Shown: positions 52,771 to 61,615, numbered from the stretch's first letter. The stretch is DNA of 64,000 nt from Bdellovibrionales bacterium (GCA_018266355.1 JAFEAP010000008.1:1-64000), one strand, 5' to 3'. Notes: generated by a model not told the origin, from the letters alone. A program made the numbers and translations.

Positions 52771-53721
52771 CTAGTTCCGGAAAAGGAACGGGATCGTGAG
52801 CGTGCTCTTCCCGCGCGCCCGCGGGAATTCGGCGGAGTCGAGCGATTCGGCGACGTGACGGATCGCCTCGAGCGGAAGTTTCGTGTCGCGCGGTTCGGCC
52901 GAGTTCACGAGGGTGTGCACGAGGAGATCCTGGCGGCCGACCCGGCCGGAGGGGGCGACGTGCGCGCGAATCGAAAGCGTGCCCTGGAGAGAAGGGTAGC
53001 GGCCGAGTTCGCGGGCGAGGGGAGCGAGGACTTCGTCGAGCCGCTCGCCCGTTTTTCGGTGGAGCGAGGCGTTCGCGGCGAGGGCGCCGTTCACGAACGG
53101 CCGCGGTTCGACGAACCATCCGTGGATGACGAGTCTTCCGCCGAGCGGGTCGCGCGTGCCGCGGACTTCCTTCACGCCGTGCGGGAGGCGCGGATCGAAG
53201 AGCGTGAGCCGGTTCCACTCGGGGGGGATCGACGCGAAGAGGTCGTCGAATTCGATGCCGCGTTCGTTCCGGCGATCGCGCGTGAACGCGGGCCAGAAGT
53301 CGAGCAAAGAGTCGCGAGCGACCAGCGTCTCACCGCCGCGGAAAGCGCGCGATTTCCATTTCGTGAGCGAGAAGACGTAGGCCCACGGACCGTGGGGGGA
53401 ATCGGCGTGGAAGTTCTGGTAACTACCGTCGACGTAGAGGCTGATCCACGGATCGGAGATGCCGTTGCACCCGAGCCGGGTTTGGCCGTAGGAAACGAGT
53501 TCGCGCTCGAGCCGTTCGAAGAGCGGCTTCGGGAAATAGTGGCGCGCCGGGGTGCGAAGCACCGAGTACTGGTTTTCGATGTGCCAGTAATCCCAGACGA
53601 AGCGTTCGCCCGCGGTCTTCCTCGGATCCGCGAATTTCCGCTCGAAAACGGCGCGGAGTTCGCGAGCGACGGCGGAGAAGTTCTTCTCGATGCGAATCGG
53701 CGTCGGCGGAAGTTTCGGCAT
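52771..53721 (-). CDS. 2-oxoglutarate/Fe(II)-dependent oxygenase (prolyl-hydroxylase-like), 316 aa
   Basis: The double-stranded beta-helix iron triad is visible: HAD in NFHADSPHGPWAYVFSL, the second His in LPHGVKEVRG, and an Arg in GGRLVIHGWF for 2-oxoglutarate. LTKWKSRAFRGGETLV between them is typical of prolyl-4-hydroxylase-like enzymes. The first 95 residues form a helical N-terminal part. A C-terminal extension of about 90 residues (from GERLDEVLAPLARELG) is not part of the oxygenase core. I choose ATG 53721, with AGGA nearby. The protein is cytoplasmic; its target, possibly a protein side chain, is unknown. Confidence 0.85.
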   Translation of the reverse strand: MPKLPPTPIRIEKNFSAVARELRAVFERKFADPRKTAGERFVWDYWHIENQYSVLRTPARHYFPKPLFERLERELVSYGQTRLGCNGISDPWISLYVDGSYQNFHADSPHGPWAYVFSLTKWKSRAFRGGETLVARDSLLDFWPAFTRDRRNERGIEFDDLFASIPPEWNRLTLFDPRLPHGVKEVRGTRDPLGGRLVIHGWFVEPRPFVNGALAANASLHRKTGERLDEVLAPLARELGRYPSLQGTLSIRAHVAPSGRVGRQDLLVHTLVNSAEPRDTKLPLEAIRHVAESLDSAEFPRARGKSTLTIPFLFRN

Positions 53722-53810
53722 GGCTGTCCTTCTATCATGTTCCTGACGCGGAGCAAGACCCATGGCTTTTGGAGGGTGGATTCGTTACCGTCGAGGGGTC
53801 ACCGACCTCC

Positions 53811-53899
53811 GGCTCCGTGGTGGAACTGGTAGACACAAGGGACTTAAAATCCCTCGGGCCTCACGGCCCGTCCCGGTTCGATTCCGGGCGGAGCCACCA
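53811..53899 (+). tRNA. tRNA-Leu (anticodon TAA)
   Basis: A class II tRNA of 89 bases: acceptor GGCTCCG/CGGAGCC, anticodon stem AGGGA/TCCCT around CTTAAAA with TAA at 53845-53847, a long variable arm (CGGGCCTCACGGCCCG), and a standard T loop. Discriminator A and CCA (53897-53899) are encoded. Confidence 0.96.
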
Positions 53900-54022
53900 T
53901 TTCGAAATCGAGGGATCCGCCTCCCCGAGGTCGGAGACCGTCAATAGATGCACGGCCTTGCCGTTTCGTCCCGGTCGACCGAAAATCAAGGGAACTCCCG
54001 GAAAATTTGCTATTTTTAAGAG

Positions 54023-54595
54023 GTGTACGGTTCGCATCGCGGCGTGAGCCGCGCCCTGATACTCGCGATCGCCGCGTTCGCCGCCCCGGCTCTTTCGGGT
54101 GAAGTGAATCTCTGCGAACGCGTACTCAGGTCGGAGCCGGTCGTCGAGCTTCCGGCTTCGATCTCCGCGCTGGACCGAAGTACCTTCAAGTTTTTCGATC
54201 CTGACGTGAACAGGAGCTCCGGGGCTTTCGACCCCAAGTACTATTTCAACGCCTGGGTCGACGAAGACCACCTTCTAACGCTCGACGTGTTTTCGAGAGA
54301 CGGAAAGCTCGTGTCGGATCGAATATTCGCGAGCAAAATGTTCGATCGCATGATGACCCATTTCCAAATGCAAGGAACGGAGATTCGGTCGATCCAAGGG
54401 ATGTGGCTCGACGGAACGAATCTCGAAATGTTGAATCGGTTCACGGCCGAGGGCGAAGACTTGATCCAGGCGGCCAGCAAGACTTGGACGGGCCTACAGA
54501 CGGGAAGATACGGGTATACGAAGGTCGATGTCGTCGACTTCGAGGGTGGACCGGGCGCGTATCGGAACGTAATCGTACGATTCAGTCGTCCCTGA
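54023..54595 (+). CDS. Exported protein of unknown function, 190 aa
   Basis: A signal peptide is clear (RALILAIAAFAAPALS-GE). The start is either GTG 54023 or GTG 54044 (MSRALIL); neither has a strong ribosome-binding site, so the choice is open. The mature part has a single Cys (NLCERVL) and mixed alpha/beta sequence with FNAWVDEDHLLTLDVFSRDG and GYTKVDVVDFEGGPG. The next gene, the demethylase-reductase fusion, is 78 bases downstream on the same strand, so the two may belong together. No family recognised. Confidence 0.65.
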   Translation: MYGSHRGVSRALILAIAAFAAPALSGEVNLCERVLRSEPVVELPASISALDRSTFKFFDPDVNRSSGAFDPKYYFNAWVDEDHLLTLDVFSRDGKLVSDRIFASKMFDRMMTHFQMQGTEIRSIQGMWLDGTNLEMLNRFTAEGEDLIQAASKTWTGLQTGRYGYTKVDVVDFEGGPGAYRNVIVRFSRP

Positions 54596-54673
54596 CGCGC
54601 GAGTTCGGACGAATCGTCTCGCCAAAATCCCGTCGCTGGTCAGCCGGGGCGAAGCTCCGTAAACTAAGAAGCG

Positions 54674-56743
54674 GTGAGGTTCCGCAAAAGGTTCGGTCTA
54701 TTCGCGTTTCTGGCGTGCGCTTTCCTGTCCCTGACGGGCGCGAGCGAGTTCTGCATCAATCACGTCCGGCCGGAATCGGAGGTCCCGCCCCCGAAGGCGA
54801 CCGTCGGATTCGACTTGAACCACGTCCAAGCGACGGTCACGAAGCGGAACGGGGAAAAGAGCCTCTACGAACCGATCCTTTCCTCCGACGTGGAATTCCT
54901 TCGCGAGGAAATCGTCTACGGCGAGGCGGCCGGCCCGCAGAAGAACATGCGCATCGCGAAGGGGAGCGATCAGTTCCACTTCAACGCCGAAGCGAAAAAG
55001 ATTTTCGAGCTAAGGAAGAAGCTCGTCTCGCGCTACCCGGAAAAGGTCGTCGGCGTGATGAAAGGTCAGAAAGGCGCCGTACTGGCCGCCGCTCGCGAGC
55101 AATTCGCGGTGATCCTCGACGAGTTCCCGAAGAAGTATTCCGAGATATTCCGCCGCGAGGGCGACACGCTCGTGAACCTCCTCACCGGCGATCGCCTCGC
55201 GCTTTCCGAGTTCTCGCGGATGGACGCGAACACCGCGCTCGTCCGCCTCGGCGAATTCGTGCCCGAAGACGTGATCTTCATGAAGAAGTTCGGCGACGAG
55301 TACCGGCTGATCGGCGGGAACCTCGCTTTCCCGACCCAGTGGAGCATCGACACTTTCCTCGGGTCGACGATCAAGGAGATCCACGCCGAGCTGACCGGAT
55401 CGAAGGAGTTCGTCGCCGGATTCTCGAAGATGATCAACGACGTCCTCGATCGTTCGATCGGCGCGCCGATGCAGGCCGTGTGTCGGAACAACTGGTTCCT
55501 GCGCACCGATCCGCGCTACCCGCTGCCGAATTACATGACGGTGAATTATCCGGACGTCGCGAACATCACGCGGAAAAACTATCGGAGTTCGGTTTTCGTC
55601 CGGACCGAGCGGCAGTCGCTTCGCGGACTTCCCCAGAGCAAGACCGTCGTCTTCGGGATCCAGCCGATGGTCTTCCCGATCGGGTCCTTCATGGAAGAAC
55701 GCGGCCTCGCGGAAAAGCTCCTGAAAGGTATCGAGACGAAGTTCCTTCCGGAGGCGGTGAAAGGCGACGTGACCTCTAAGGTCGCCCAGTTCATCCGCGA
55801 AGATCTCGGGAAGGCGCCGGGTCGGGTCGAGACGAAGGTCCTTTCCGTGAAGCAGGAAAACGCGAGCACGTACGTGATCGCGATCGACAAGCCTCCGGGA
55901 ACGAAACTCGTTCCCGGCGAAGCGGTGAAAGTGACCCTCGAAACGCCGACCGGGAAGGAGACGCGCACCCTTTCCCTCGCGAATTCCCCGAACGCCGATC
56001 ATTTCGAGTTCGCCGTCCGCGACACCGGAAGCGCGTTCAAGAACGCGTTTAAGGCGGCGGGGCCCGGGACGAAGGTCGAGCTCGAACTCCTGCGCACGAG
56101 CCTGAAATTCCGCACGGATAAGCCGGCGGTGATGATCGCCGGCGGGATCGGGATCACCCCGTTCCGGAGTTACCTCCAGTTCGCGAAGGAGAAGAACCTC
56201 GAGATGCAGATGTTCCTCCTCTACGGGAACCGCGACGCCATCGCCTTCGATAAGGAGATTGGGCATGTTGCCGAGGGCTTGCGGAACGTCCTCGTGAACC
56301 ACGTGCTCAGCCAGGCGGGCGACGAATGGCTCGGTACGCGCGGTCGCATCGATAAGAGATTCCTCGAGTCGGCCGTCCCGACTTTCCCGAACGACGCGAT
56401 TTACTACATCGTCGCCACGCCCCAGATGACGGACGACGTGACGGAGGCGCTCATCGATCTCGGGATCCCCGAGAGCCGCATCCGCTCGGAAGCCTTTCCC
56501 GCGTCGACGGGCGAGGCGAAGGGCGGAAACGCCGTCCTCGATCCCGAGAAGATTCCCGACTGTCAGACGGTTTGTTTCTGCCGGAAAGTCACCGCCGGCC
56601 AAATCCGGAACGAAGTCGCTCAAGGAGCGACGACGCTCTCCGAGATCCAGTCGCTCACCGGCGCGGGAACGGCCTGCGGGGGATGCGCGAAGAATATCCT
56701 GAACTTGATGACCTGCGCGCTCGAGAAAGCCGGGAAGCTTTAG
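54674..56743 (+). CDS. Heme-dependent N-demethylase (DUF3445) / ferredoxin-reductase / BFD [2Fe-2S] fusion with signal peptide, 689 aa
   Basis: Residues about 44-350 match the DUF3445 heme-dependent oxidative N-demethylase family: FVPEDVIFMKKFGDEYRLIG, AFPTQWSIDTFLGSTIKEIH (His237), CRNNWFLRTDPRY, FVRTERQSLRGLPQSKTVVF. Residues about 385-608 are an FNR-type reductase: RTLSLANSPN replaces the RxYS flavin motif, and IAGGIGITPFRSYL is the NAD(P) site. Residues 627-689 are a BFD-like cluster domain with Cys634, Cys636, Cys668 and Cys671. Electrons could run NAD(P)H-FAD-[2Fe-2S]-heme to oxidise an N-methyl amine to formaldehyde. In the dimethylamine monooxygenases I recall, these are separate subunits. 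GTG 54674 yields a Sec-like leader (MRFRKRFGLFAFLACAFLSL), odd for an NAD(P)H enzyme. Confident on domains, less on location. Confidence 0.82.
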   Translation: MRFRKRFGLFAFLACAFLSLTGASEFCINHVRPESEVPPPKATVGFDLNHVQATVTKRNGEKSLYEPILSSDVEFLREEIVYGEAAGPQKNMRIAKGSDQFHFNAEAKKIFELRKKLVSRYPEKVVGVMKGQKGAVLAAAREQFAVILDEFPKKYSEIFRREGDTLVNLLTGDRLALSEFSRMDANTALVRLGEFVPEDVIFMKKFGDEYRLIGGNLAFPTQWSIDTFLGSTIKEIHAELTGSKEFVAGFSKMINDVLDRSIGAPMQAVCRNNWFLRTDPRYPLPNYMTVNYPDVANITRKNYRSSVFVRTERQSLRGLPQSKTVVFGIQPMVFPIGSFMEERGLAEKLLKGIETKFLPEAVKGDVTSKVAQFIREDLGKAPGRVETKVLSVKQENASTYVIAIDKPPGTKLVPGEAVKVTLETPTGKETRTLSLANSPNADHFEFAVRDTGSAFKNAFKAAGPGTKVELELLRTSLKFRTDKPAVMIAGGIGITPFRSYLQFAKEKNLEMQMFLLYGNRDAIAFDKEIGHVAEGLRNVLVNHVLSQAGDEWLGTRGRIDKRFLESAVPTFPNDAIYYIVATPQMTDDVTEALIDLGIPESRIRSEAFPASTGEAKGGNAVLDPEKIPDCQTVCFCRKVTAGQIRNEVAQGATTLSEIQSLTGAGTACGGCAKNILNLMTCALEKAGKL

Positions 56744-57462
56744 ACCTCCGCGATCGCTTTTTTCGTCTTTAACGGAACGAATCTCGCAGTTCGGGCGAGA
56801 TAGGCATCGTAGGCGGGTCCGAACTCCGTGCGCATCCGCCTTTCCTCGCGGCGCACGCCGATCGCGACGTAAATCCCCATCCCGACGATGAAGACGAGGC
56901 GGTCGAGACTCATCATCGGGGCGAGGATCCAAGCGGCGAAGGTGAAAAGGTAGAGGGGGTGGCGAACCTTTCCATAAAGTCCGCCGGTCCAAAGCGTTCG
57001 TTTTTCCGAACTGGTCGAACGGTCGAGGCCGAGGAAACGGGCGGGCGATTCGACTTGCGCGAGCGTCCGGGCGCCGGCGAGGAGCAGGCCCCAGTAAACG
57101 AAAAAGGAAAGGAGCGAGGCGCCGAGGGCGGAGGGCAGGAGCTGATAGAGGATGACTCCCGTCGGTTGCCAGAGCGCCATGAAGAAGAAGCTCACGAGTC
57201 CCGCGACGACGACGTAAGTGCGCCGTCCGGCCCGACCGGCGAGGGCGGAGTGAACGACTCCGAAGAAAGCGACCAGAACGAGATCGAATCCGATGCTGGC
57301 CGCCGGCCCGTTGCCGTCGATATAGATCCACGGCCATCCGATCCAAGTGCCGACCCATGGGAGCGCCATATTTCGTTCGATCCAGACGAAAAAAGCCAAC
57401 GAGGGGATGACGCCGAAAACAAAAAGGGGAATGGAAGCGAGAAGCTCGGATATTTTCCGCAT
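56740..57462 (-). CDS. NnrU/isoprenylcysteine-methyltransferase-like membrane protein, 240 aa
   Basis: Six or so transmembrane helices and the C-terminal signature GLYGKVRHPLYLFTFAAW, then RREERRMRTEFGPAYDAYLARTARF, in which RHP and EE-x-x-L/M...Y-x-x-Y bind S-adenosylmethionine in isoprenylcysteine methyltransferase-type proteins. NnrU and methanethiol S-methyltransferase (MddA) share this organisation; the substrate here is unknown. The ATG at 57462 starts the first hydrophobic segment; no strong ribosome-binding site precedes it. It is divergent from the hydrolase gene (43 bases between starts) and its stop overlaps the end of the fusion gene by four bases. Confidence 0.75.
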   Translation of the reverse strand: MRKISELLASIPLFVFGVIPSLAFFVWIERNMALPWVGTWIGWPWIYIDGNGPAASIGFDLVLVAFFGVVHSALAGRAGRRTYVVVAGLVSFFFMALWQPTGVILYQLLPSALGASLLSFFVYWGLLLAGARTLAQVESPARFLGLDRSTSSEKRTLWTGGLYGKVRHPLYLFTFAAWILAPMMSLDRLVFIVGMGIYVAIGVRREERRMRTEFGPAYDAYLARTARFVPLKTKKAIAEV

Positions 57463-57505
57463 GGAGCGCTTTAAGGACCTTTCGCGTCGATGATAGGATG
57501 AACCG

Positions 57506-58570
57506 ATGAAGAAAGAAATCGGGACCGTCGCCTCGGGAGCGAAACAGGATCGGGCGAAACGCACCCATCGATCGAAGGCCGAGGCCGGCCCGAGCGTCGC
57601 GGGTTTCCGTCTACCCGAGATGCCCGAGGCGCTCCGGAAGCTCCTCGGTCCGAAACCGATGATTCGGTATTCCCACCAAGCCGCGCTGAAACTCTTCGAG
57701 AACCTCGGATGGAAGTTCGAAGTTCGGCACCTCGGCGAGAGCCGGCTCGGTCTCCTTCGTTGGCCGCTCCGGAAGATGGGGCCGGGCGCGATTCCGCGCC
57801 GACTCGTGATGGTGCCGGGTTTCGGGGACACGCCGCTTTCGTGGTGGAGCGTCCTCGCGGGATTGAAGCCGGTGCTGAAGCGCGAAGTCGACGAGGTGAT
57901 CCTGATCGACTATCCGGGGTACTGCGGGTTCCTCCACGACGAACCGGCGTTCGATTCGATGGACGAACTCATGCGCGTTTTCCGCGAGATCGTCGGATCG
58001 CTGAAGCCCGAAGTCCTCGTCGGCCACTCGCTCGGCGCTTGGCTCGCGGCGGATTTCGCGATCGAACGTCCGGAGACGGTGCGGAAACTCTACCTCGTCG
58101 ATCCGGGGGGGCTCGTGACGACCGAGGAGGACCGCGCGAATTACCGCGGTCTTTTCGCGACGGCGATCGAATCGGGACCGGACCATCTCCTCCCGCACGT
58201 CTTCGCGAAGGCGCCCGTCTGGCTGCCTTTCTTCCAAACCGAGTTCTTCTCGTTTCTGAAGACTCCGGAGGTGCGCGCGTTCGTCGCGTCGTTCGACGAC
58301 CGGCACCTGCTGAACGATCGCGTGGGGAAAATCCGAGCGGAGACGACGATTCTTTGGGGCGACCGCGATACGCTGACGCCCGTGAAGTGGATCGAACAAT
58401 GGCTCGAACGGTTGCCGGCCGATCTGAAGAAACAAGGGATCCTCATCCGCGGGTCGGGGCATTCCCCGCAGCTCGAAAAGCCGGGCGTGGTCATCGCGCT
58501 TTTCACCCAGCTTTTCCTCGGCCGGGAGCTGAAGAACCTCGCGCTCGTCCCGCTCTGGAAAGTCGTCTAG
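57506..58570 (+). CDS. Alpha/beta-hydrolase, 354 aa
   Basis: The fold is clear: VMVPGFGDTPLSWWSVLAGL gives the oxyanion-loop region, VGHSLGAWLAADFAIERPE holds the nucleophile Ser175, ILWGDRDTLTP the acid, and GSGHSPQLEKP the catalytic His. A cap region (about 200-265, HLLPHVFAKAPVWLPFF) sits between strands. About 50 basic, non-hydrophobic residues precede the core and suggest a cytoplasmic enzyme with N-terminal extension. It resembles MhpC-type esterases and lipases; the substrate is unknown. It shares a 43-base divergent promoter region with the NnrU-like gene. Confidence 0.88.
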   Translation: MKKEIGTVASGAKQDRAKRTHRSKAEAGPSVAGFRLPEMPEALRKLLGPKPMIRYSHQAALKLFENLGWKFEVRHLGESRLGLLRWPLRKMGPGAIPRRLVMVPGFGDTPLSWWSVLAGLKPVLKREVDEVILIDYPGYCGFLHDEPAFDSMDELMRVFREIVGSLKPEVLVGHSLGAWLAADFAIERPETVRKLYLVDPGGLVTTEEDRANYRGLFATAIESGPDHLLPHVFAKAPVWLPFFQTEFFSFLKTPEVRAFVASFDDRHLLNDRVGKIRAETTILWGDRDTLTPVKWIEQWLERLPADLKKQGILIRGSGHSPQLEKPGVVIALFTQLFLGRELKNLALVPLWKVV

Positions 58571-58571
58571 C

Positions 58572-59780
58572 CTAGGGATTCGGCATCGACCAGAAAAGGT
58601 GCCGCATCGTTTCGTACGGCTCTTTCGCGTAGGTCGTTTGGAAATCGGAAAGGCCTTTCACGCCTTTCATGTTCTGGACGCCCCAGACGGCTCCGACGTA
58701 TCCGCCGTACATGTCGCGCATCTTCCACTTCACGAAGTCCGAATCGATCTTGAAGGGCTTCGGGTGGTGGAACGGCCATTGCTCGGGTTGGAGCGTCTGG
58801 TTCAGATACTCGGTATTGAAGAGGAACGGGATGAACGTGCTCAACCGGCTGCCGTAGCCGAGGCTGTAGAGGCGGTCGGCGAGGAACGACATCGGGTAGA
58901 AGTGGTAGATCAGCGGGGTCAGTTCGGCGTCGAGGTTCTTCGTCATCGGATAGAGACGGAGCCAGGAGCGGTAATCGTTCTTGTCGAGGATTTCGTTGTT
59001 CAGCTGGTAGCAGATCTGATCGAGGTTATCGATCGCCTTCATCGTCGCCGCGCTGAACTTCCGCGCCTTCGCGATCTGCTTCAGGTACTCGACTTGGATC
59101 TCGACTCCGCTCGTGTCCTGGAGGAGGACGCCGAGGCGTTCGTAGGTCTTCGAGAGTTCGCCGTTCGTCATCGCGCGGAACCACTCCCAGAGGTCGAAAC
59201 GGCTCTTCGATTTCGCGGCGTAGTCGAGCAGGCCGCGGAGATCTTGGAGATCCGACTGCACGAGCCGGTCCTGGATCATCTTTTCGAGGCGGCTCGTGAA
59301 GATCACCGGGAGGCTGAAGACCGTGCCGTCGACGTTCACGTCGATCCGCTTCATGTCGAGCGCGCCGACGAACGACGCCGCGGCGAGCGCGCAGCCATAG
59401 GGGGTGAACGGGAAGGTGTATTGGCCGCAGCGGTAGATGATGAGGCCGGTAAGGCAGGCCGAGCTCCACTTATCCGAGTGACAAAAGTCGAGCGAGCCGC
59501 CGCCGTCGGAGGCTCCGGTGTCTCCGGCCGCGCGCGCGGCGTCCTGCGAGAAGCCCGTGACGGAGAAGTAAGAAAGCGGTTCGTAGGGAACCGCGACGCC
59601 GTTCAGCCGCATGCCCGTAAGGTCTTCGCGGCGGCTTTCCACTTCGGAGACGCTCGCTTCGGGTTGGTTCGGGTTCGGATCCTTCGCCGGAAGTTTCGGC
59701 GACGCATACGCGGAGGTCGCGGCCACGGCGAGTAGGAACCCGGTTAGGATCGAGAAATGGAAATATTTCAAAGACTTCAT
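58572..59780 (-). CDS. Exported protein of unknown function, 402 aa
   Basis: The signal peptide ends near residue 26 (ATSAYA-SP). Cysteines cluster in LDFCHSDKWSSACLTGLIIYRCGQYTFPFTPYGCALAAAS (quoted here in two parts: LDFCHSDKWSSACL and YRCGQYTFPFTPYGC), near residues 98-130, followed by a hydrophobic patch. The remainder is helical and aromatic-rich (QICYQLNNEILDKNDYRSW, HFYPMSFLADRLYSLGYG). No catalytic motif or family is recognised. The stop lies one base from the end of the hydrolase gene. Two strong hairpins lie between it and tyrS upstream. Confidence 0.72.
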   Translation of the reverse strand: MKSLKYFHFSILTGFLLAVAATSAYASPKLPAKDPNPNQPEASVSEVESRREDLTGMRLNGVAVPYEPLSYFSVTGFSQDAARAAGDTGASDGGGSLDFCHSDKWSSACLTGLIIYRCGQYTFPFTPYGCALAAASFVGALDMKRIDVNVDGTVFSLPVIFTSRLEKMIQDRLVQSDLQDLRGLLDYAAKSKSRFDLWEWFRAMTNGELSKTYERLGVLLQDTSGVEIQVEYLKQIAKARKFSAATMKAIDNLDQICYQLNNEILDKNDYRSWLRLYPMTKNLDAELTPLIYHFYPMSFLADRLYSLGYGSRLSTFIPFLFNTEYLNQTLQPEQWPFHHPKPFKIDSDFVKWKMRDMYGGYVGAVWGVQNMKGVKGLSDFQTTYAKEPYETMRHLFWSMPNP

Positions 59781-59836
59781 GCGACGCGTTATAACTCAAA
59801 GCCCGGCGGTCGTCAAACTTGACTTAAAGCGTCGGA

Positions 59837-59886
59837 TTACAGGGGCTTAGCCCTGGTAAGGAGGTTCGAGCCCGCAGGGTTCGAAC
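59837..59886. other. Two adjacent hairpins between tyrS and a secreted-protein gene
   Basis: Hairpin 1 (59837-59846 with 59850-59859) has about nine pairs with one mismatch. Hairpin 2 (59864-59873 with 59877-59886) has ten positions with one mismatch and a three-base loop. Neither has a T-run. They lie just after the tyrS stop on the minus strand and may stabilise its 3' end or aid termination. Confidence 0.5.
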
Positions 59887-59891
59887 TGGAC

Positions 59892-61238
59892 TCAGCCGTC
59901 GAAGCGGAAGAGGTGATAGGACTTCTTCCCTTTGCGCAGGATGAGCGCGAAGTCGGCGAGGAGGTCCTTCGCGGTCACGGTCGCCGCCGGGTCGGAGACC
60001 CTTTCGTTATTCAGATAAATCCCGCCGCCCTGGATGTCTTTCCGTGCGGCGCCCTTGCCGTTACAGAGCCCGGCTTCGACGAGGAGGTCGACTACCGTAA
60101 GAGGCGCCGCGATCGCGGATCGCGGCTTTTTCGTCGAGGCCGCGCCGGCGAACGCTTCGAGGAGCGCGGGTTTCGCGAGGTTCCGGATCTCCGTGCCGAA
60201 GAGGGCCTGGGTCGCTCCGGTCGCCTTTTCGAGCGCCGCCTCGCCGTGGACGAGCTTCACGAGTTCCTGGGCGAGACGCGTTTGGGCTTCGCGCTTCTCC
60301 GGCGCGGATTTCATCGCGGCCTCGAGCCGGAGGATCTCGTCGTGGGGGAGGAACGTGAAGTAGCGCAGGAGCATCCCGACGTCGGCGTCCGCCGCCTGGA
60401 TGAAGTATTGGTAGAGCTGGTACGGGGAAGTGCGGTCTTCCGAGAGCCAAATCGTGCCGCTCTCCGACTTCCCGAACTTCGTGCCGTCGGCCTTCATCAC
60501 GAGCGGCATCGTCAGGCCGAACGTCGCGTCCTTCATCTCCTCGGCGTCGCGCTTCTCGTGATGCGCGCGGATCCGGCGGATGAGCTCGATGCCGGCGGTG
60601 ATGTTCCCCCACTGGTCGGACCCGCCGATCTGGAGGTTGCACCCGTGCTTCTGGTTCAACCAATAGTAGTCGTACGCCTGCAGCAGCATGTACGAGAATT
60701 CGGTGTAGGAGATCCCGTGCTCGCGGTCTTCGAGCCGCGCGCGGACGGATTCCTTCGCCATCATGTGGTTCACGGTGAAGTGTTTCCCGACGTCGCGCAG
60801 GAACGCGAGGTAGGACATGCCGAACCAATCGTAATTATTCAAGACGAGCGCCGGATTCGGGCCGTCGAGCTTCAGGAACCGCGCGATCACGCCCTTGATC
60901 CCGGCGAGGTTCTTCGCGAGATCGGCCTCGGAGAGGAACGAGCGCTCGGCGGACTTCCCGCTCGGATCACCGATCATCCCGGTCGCGCCGCCGACGACGG
61001 CGATCACTTTGTGGCCCTTTTCCTGGAACCGGCGGAGGGTCAGAAGCGGAAGCAGGCTGCCCACGTGGAGCGAATTCGCCGTCGGGTCGAAGCCGCAATA
61101 GAGGGTCATCGCCGGGCCGCCGTTCTCCTTTTGGGCCATTTCCTTCGGGAGGTCGGGCGACGTCGTCTGTTTCACGAGGCCGCGGAATTCGAGGTCGGCG
61201 AAGAGGGTCCGGTTCTGACCGGGCGAGGCGTTCGGCAT
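59892..61238 (-). CDS. tyrS: Tyrosyl-tRNA synthetase
   Basis: Charges tRNA-Tyr. The class I signature is LHVGSLLPLLTL (HIGH-type) near residue 60 and the KMSKS-equivalent is TKFGKSESG. The tyrosine-binding region SYTEFSYMLLQAYDYYWLNQ and QIGGSDQWGNITAG are the family's hallmarks. A C-terminal S4-like domain (about 385-445) contains GGIYLNNERVS. Length is normal (448 aa). It is last after a terminator that closes the small Cys-protein gene, so it has its own promoter. Confidence 0.97.
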   Translation of the reverse strand: MPNASPGQNRTLFADLEFRGLVKQTTSPDLPKEMAQKENGGPAMTLYCGFDPTANSLHVGSLLPLLTLRRFQEKGHKVIAVVGGATGMIGDPSGKSAERSFLSEADLAKNLAGIKGVIARFLKLDGPNPALVLNNYDWFGMSYLAFLRDVGKHFTVNHMMAKESVRARLEDREHGISYTEFSYMLLQAYDYYWLNQKHGCNLQIGGSDQWGNITAGIELIRRIRAHHEKRDAEEMKDATFGLTMPLVMKADGTKFGKSESGTIWLSEDRTSPYQLYQYFIQAADADVGMLLRYFTFLPHDEILRLEAAMKSAPEKREAQTRLAQELVKLVHGEAALEKATGATQALFGTEIRNLAKPALLEAFAGAASTKKPRSAIAAPLTVVDLLVEAGLCNGKGAARKDIQGGGIYLNNERVSDPAATVTAKDLLADFALILRKGKKSYHLFRFDG

Positions 61239-61257
61239 ACGCCTTTCAGTCTAGCCG

Positions 61258-61295
61258 CAAAAGGAAAGGGACCGAAGCCTTTTCGCTTCGGTCCC
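61258..61295 (-). terminator. Rho-independent terminator after the small secreted Cys protein gene
   Basis: An 11-bp perfect stem (61285-61295 with 61268-61278, six-base loop) is followed on the minus strand by CTTTCCTTTTG. It lies between that gene's stop (61313) and the tyrS start (61238). Confidence 0.8.
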
Positions 61296-61312
61296 CATCG
61301 GAGAGTAGCGCG

Positions 61313-61615
61313 TTAGGACGCCGCTTTAGCCGCTTTGGCGGCCGCGTGTTTTTCTTTCTTCGCTTTGCAGGCGGCGACTTCGTCGGCCGGGATGCTCACG
61401 CCTTCGACGGATTCGCCGGCCATGATCTTCTTCATGCAGTCGACGAAGAGGCCCTTGCCGTTTTTCTTGTGGTTGCCCTTCACGTATCCGCCGGCTTCGC
61501 AGGCGGACTTGATCTGTTTACACGGGCCGGATTCGCCGGCGTGGGAAGAGAAAGCGACCAGGGAAGAGGCGAGAACGGCGAGGGAGAGAAGGGAGAGTTT
61601 CGATTGGTTGTTCAT
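61313..61615 (-). CDS. Small secreted four-cysteine protein, 100 aa
   Basis: I choose ATG 61615, with AGGAG six bases upstream; the longer open frame lacks support. Signal peptide residues 1-26 (FSSHA-GE). The mature protein of about 74 residues has four Cys in GPCKQIKSACEAGGYVKGN, FVDCMKKIMAGE and VAACKAKKE, and a basic Ala/Lys tail. The pattern C-x6-C...GKGL-x2-DC resembles small secreted proteins I have seen repeatedly in proteobacteria, without known function. Its own terminator suggests monocistronic expression, possibly at a high level. Confidence 0.75.
   Translation of the reverse strand: MNNQSKLSLLSLAVLASSLVAFSSHAGESGPCKQIKSACEAGGYVKGNHKKNGKGLFVDCMKKIMAGESVEGVSIPADEVAACKAKKEKHAAAKAAKAAS

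Noticed and set aside
59861..59890. GGTTCGAGCCC and GGGTTCGAAC sequences as remnants of tRNA T arms
   Set aside because: The two copies are explained as arms of one hairpin; no acceptor, D or anticodon arms can be found around them.
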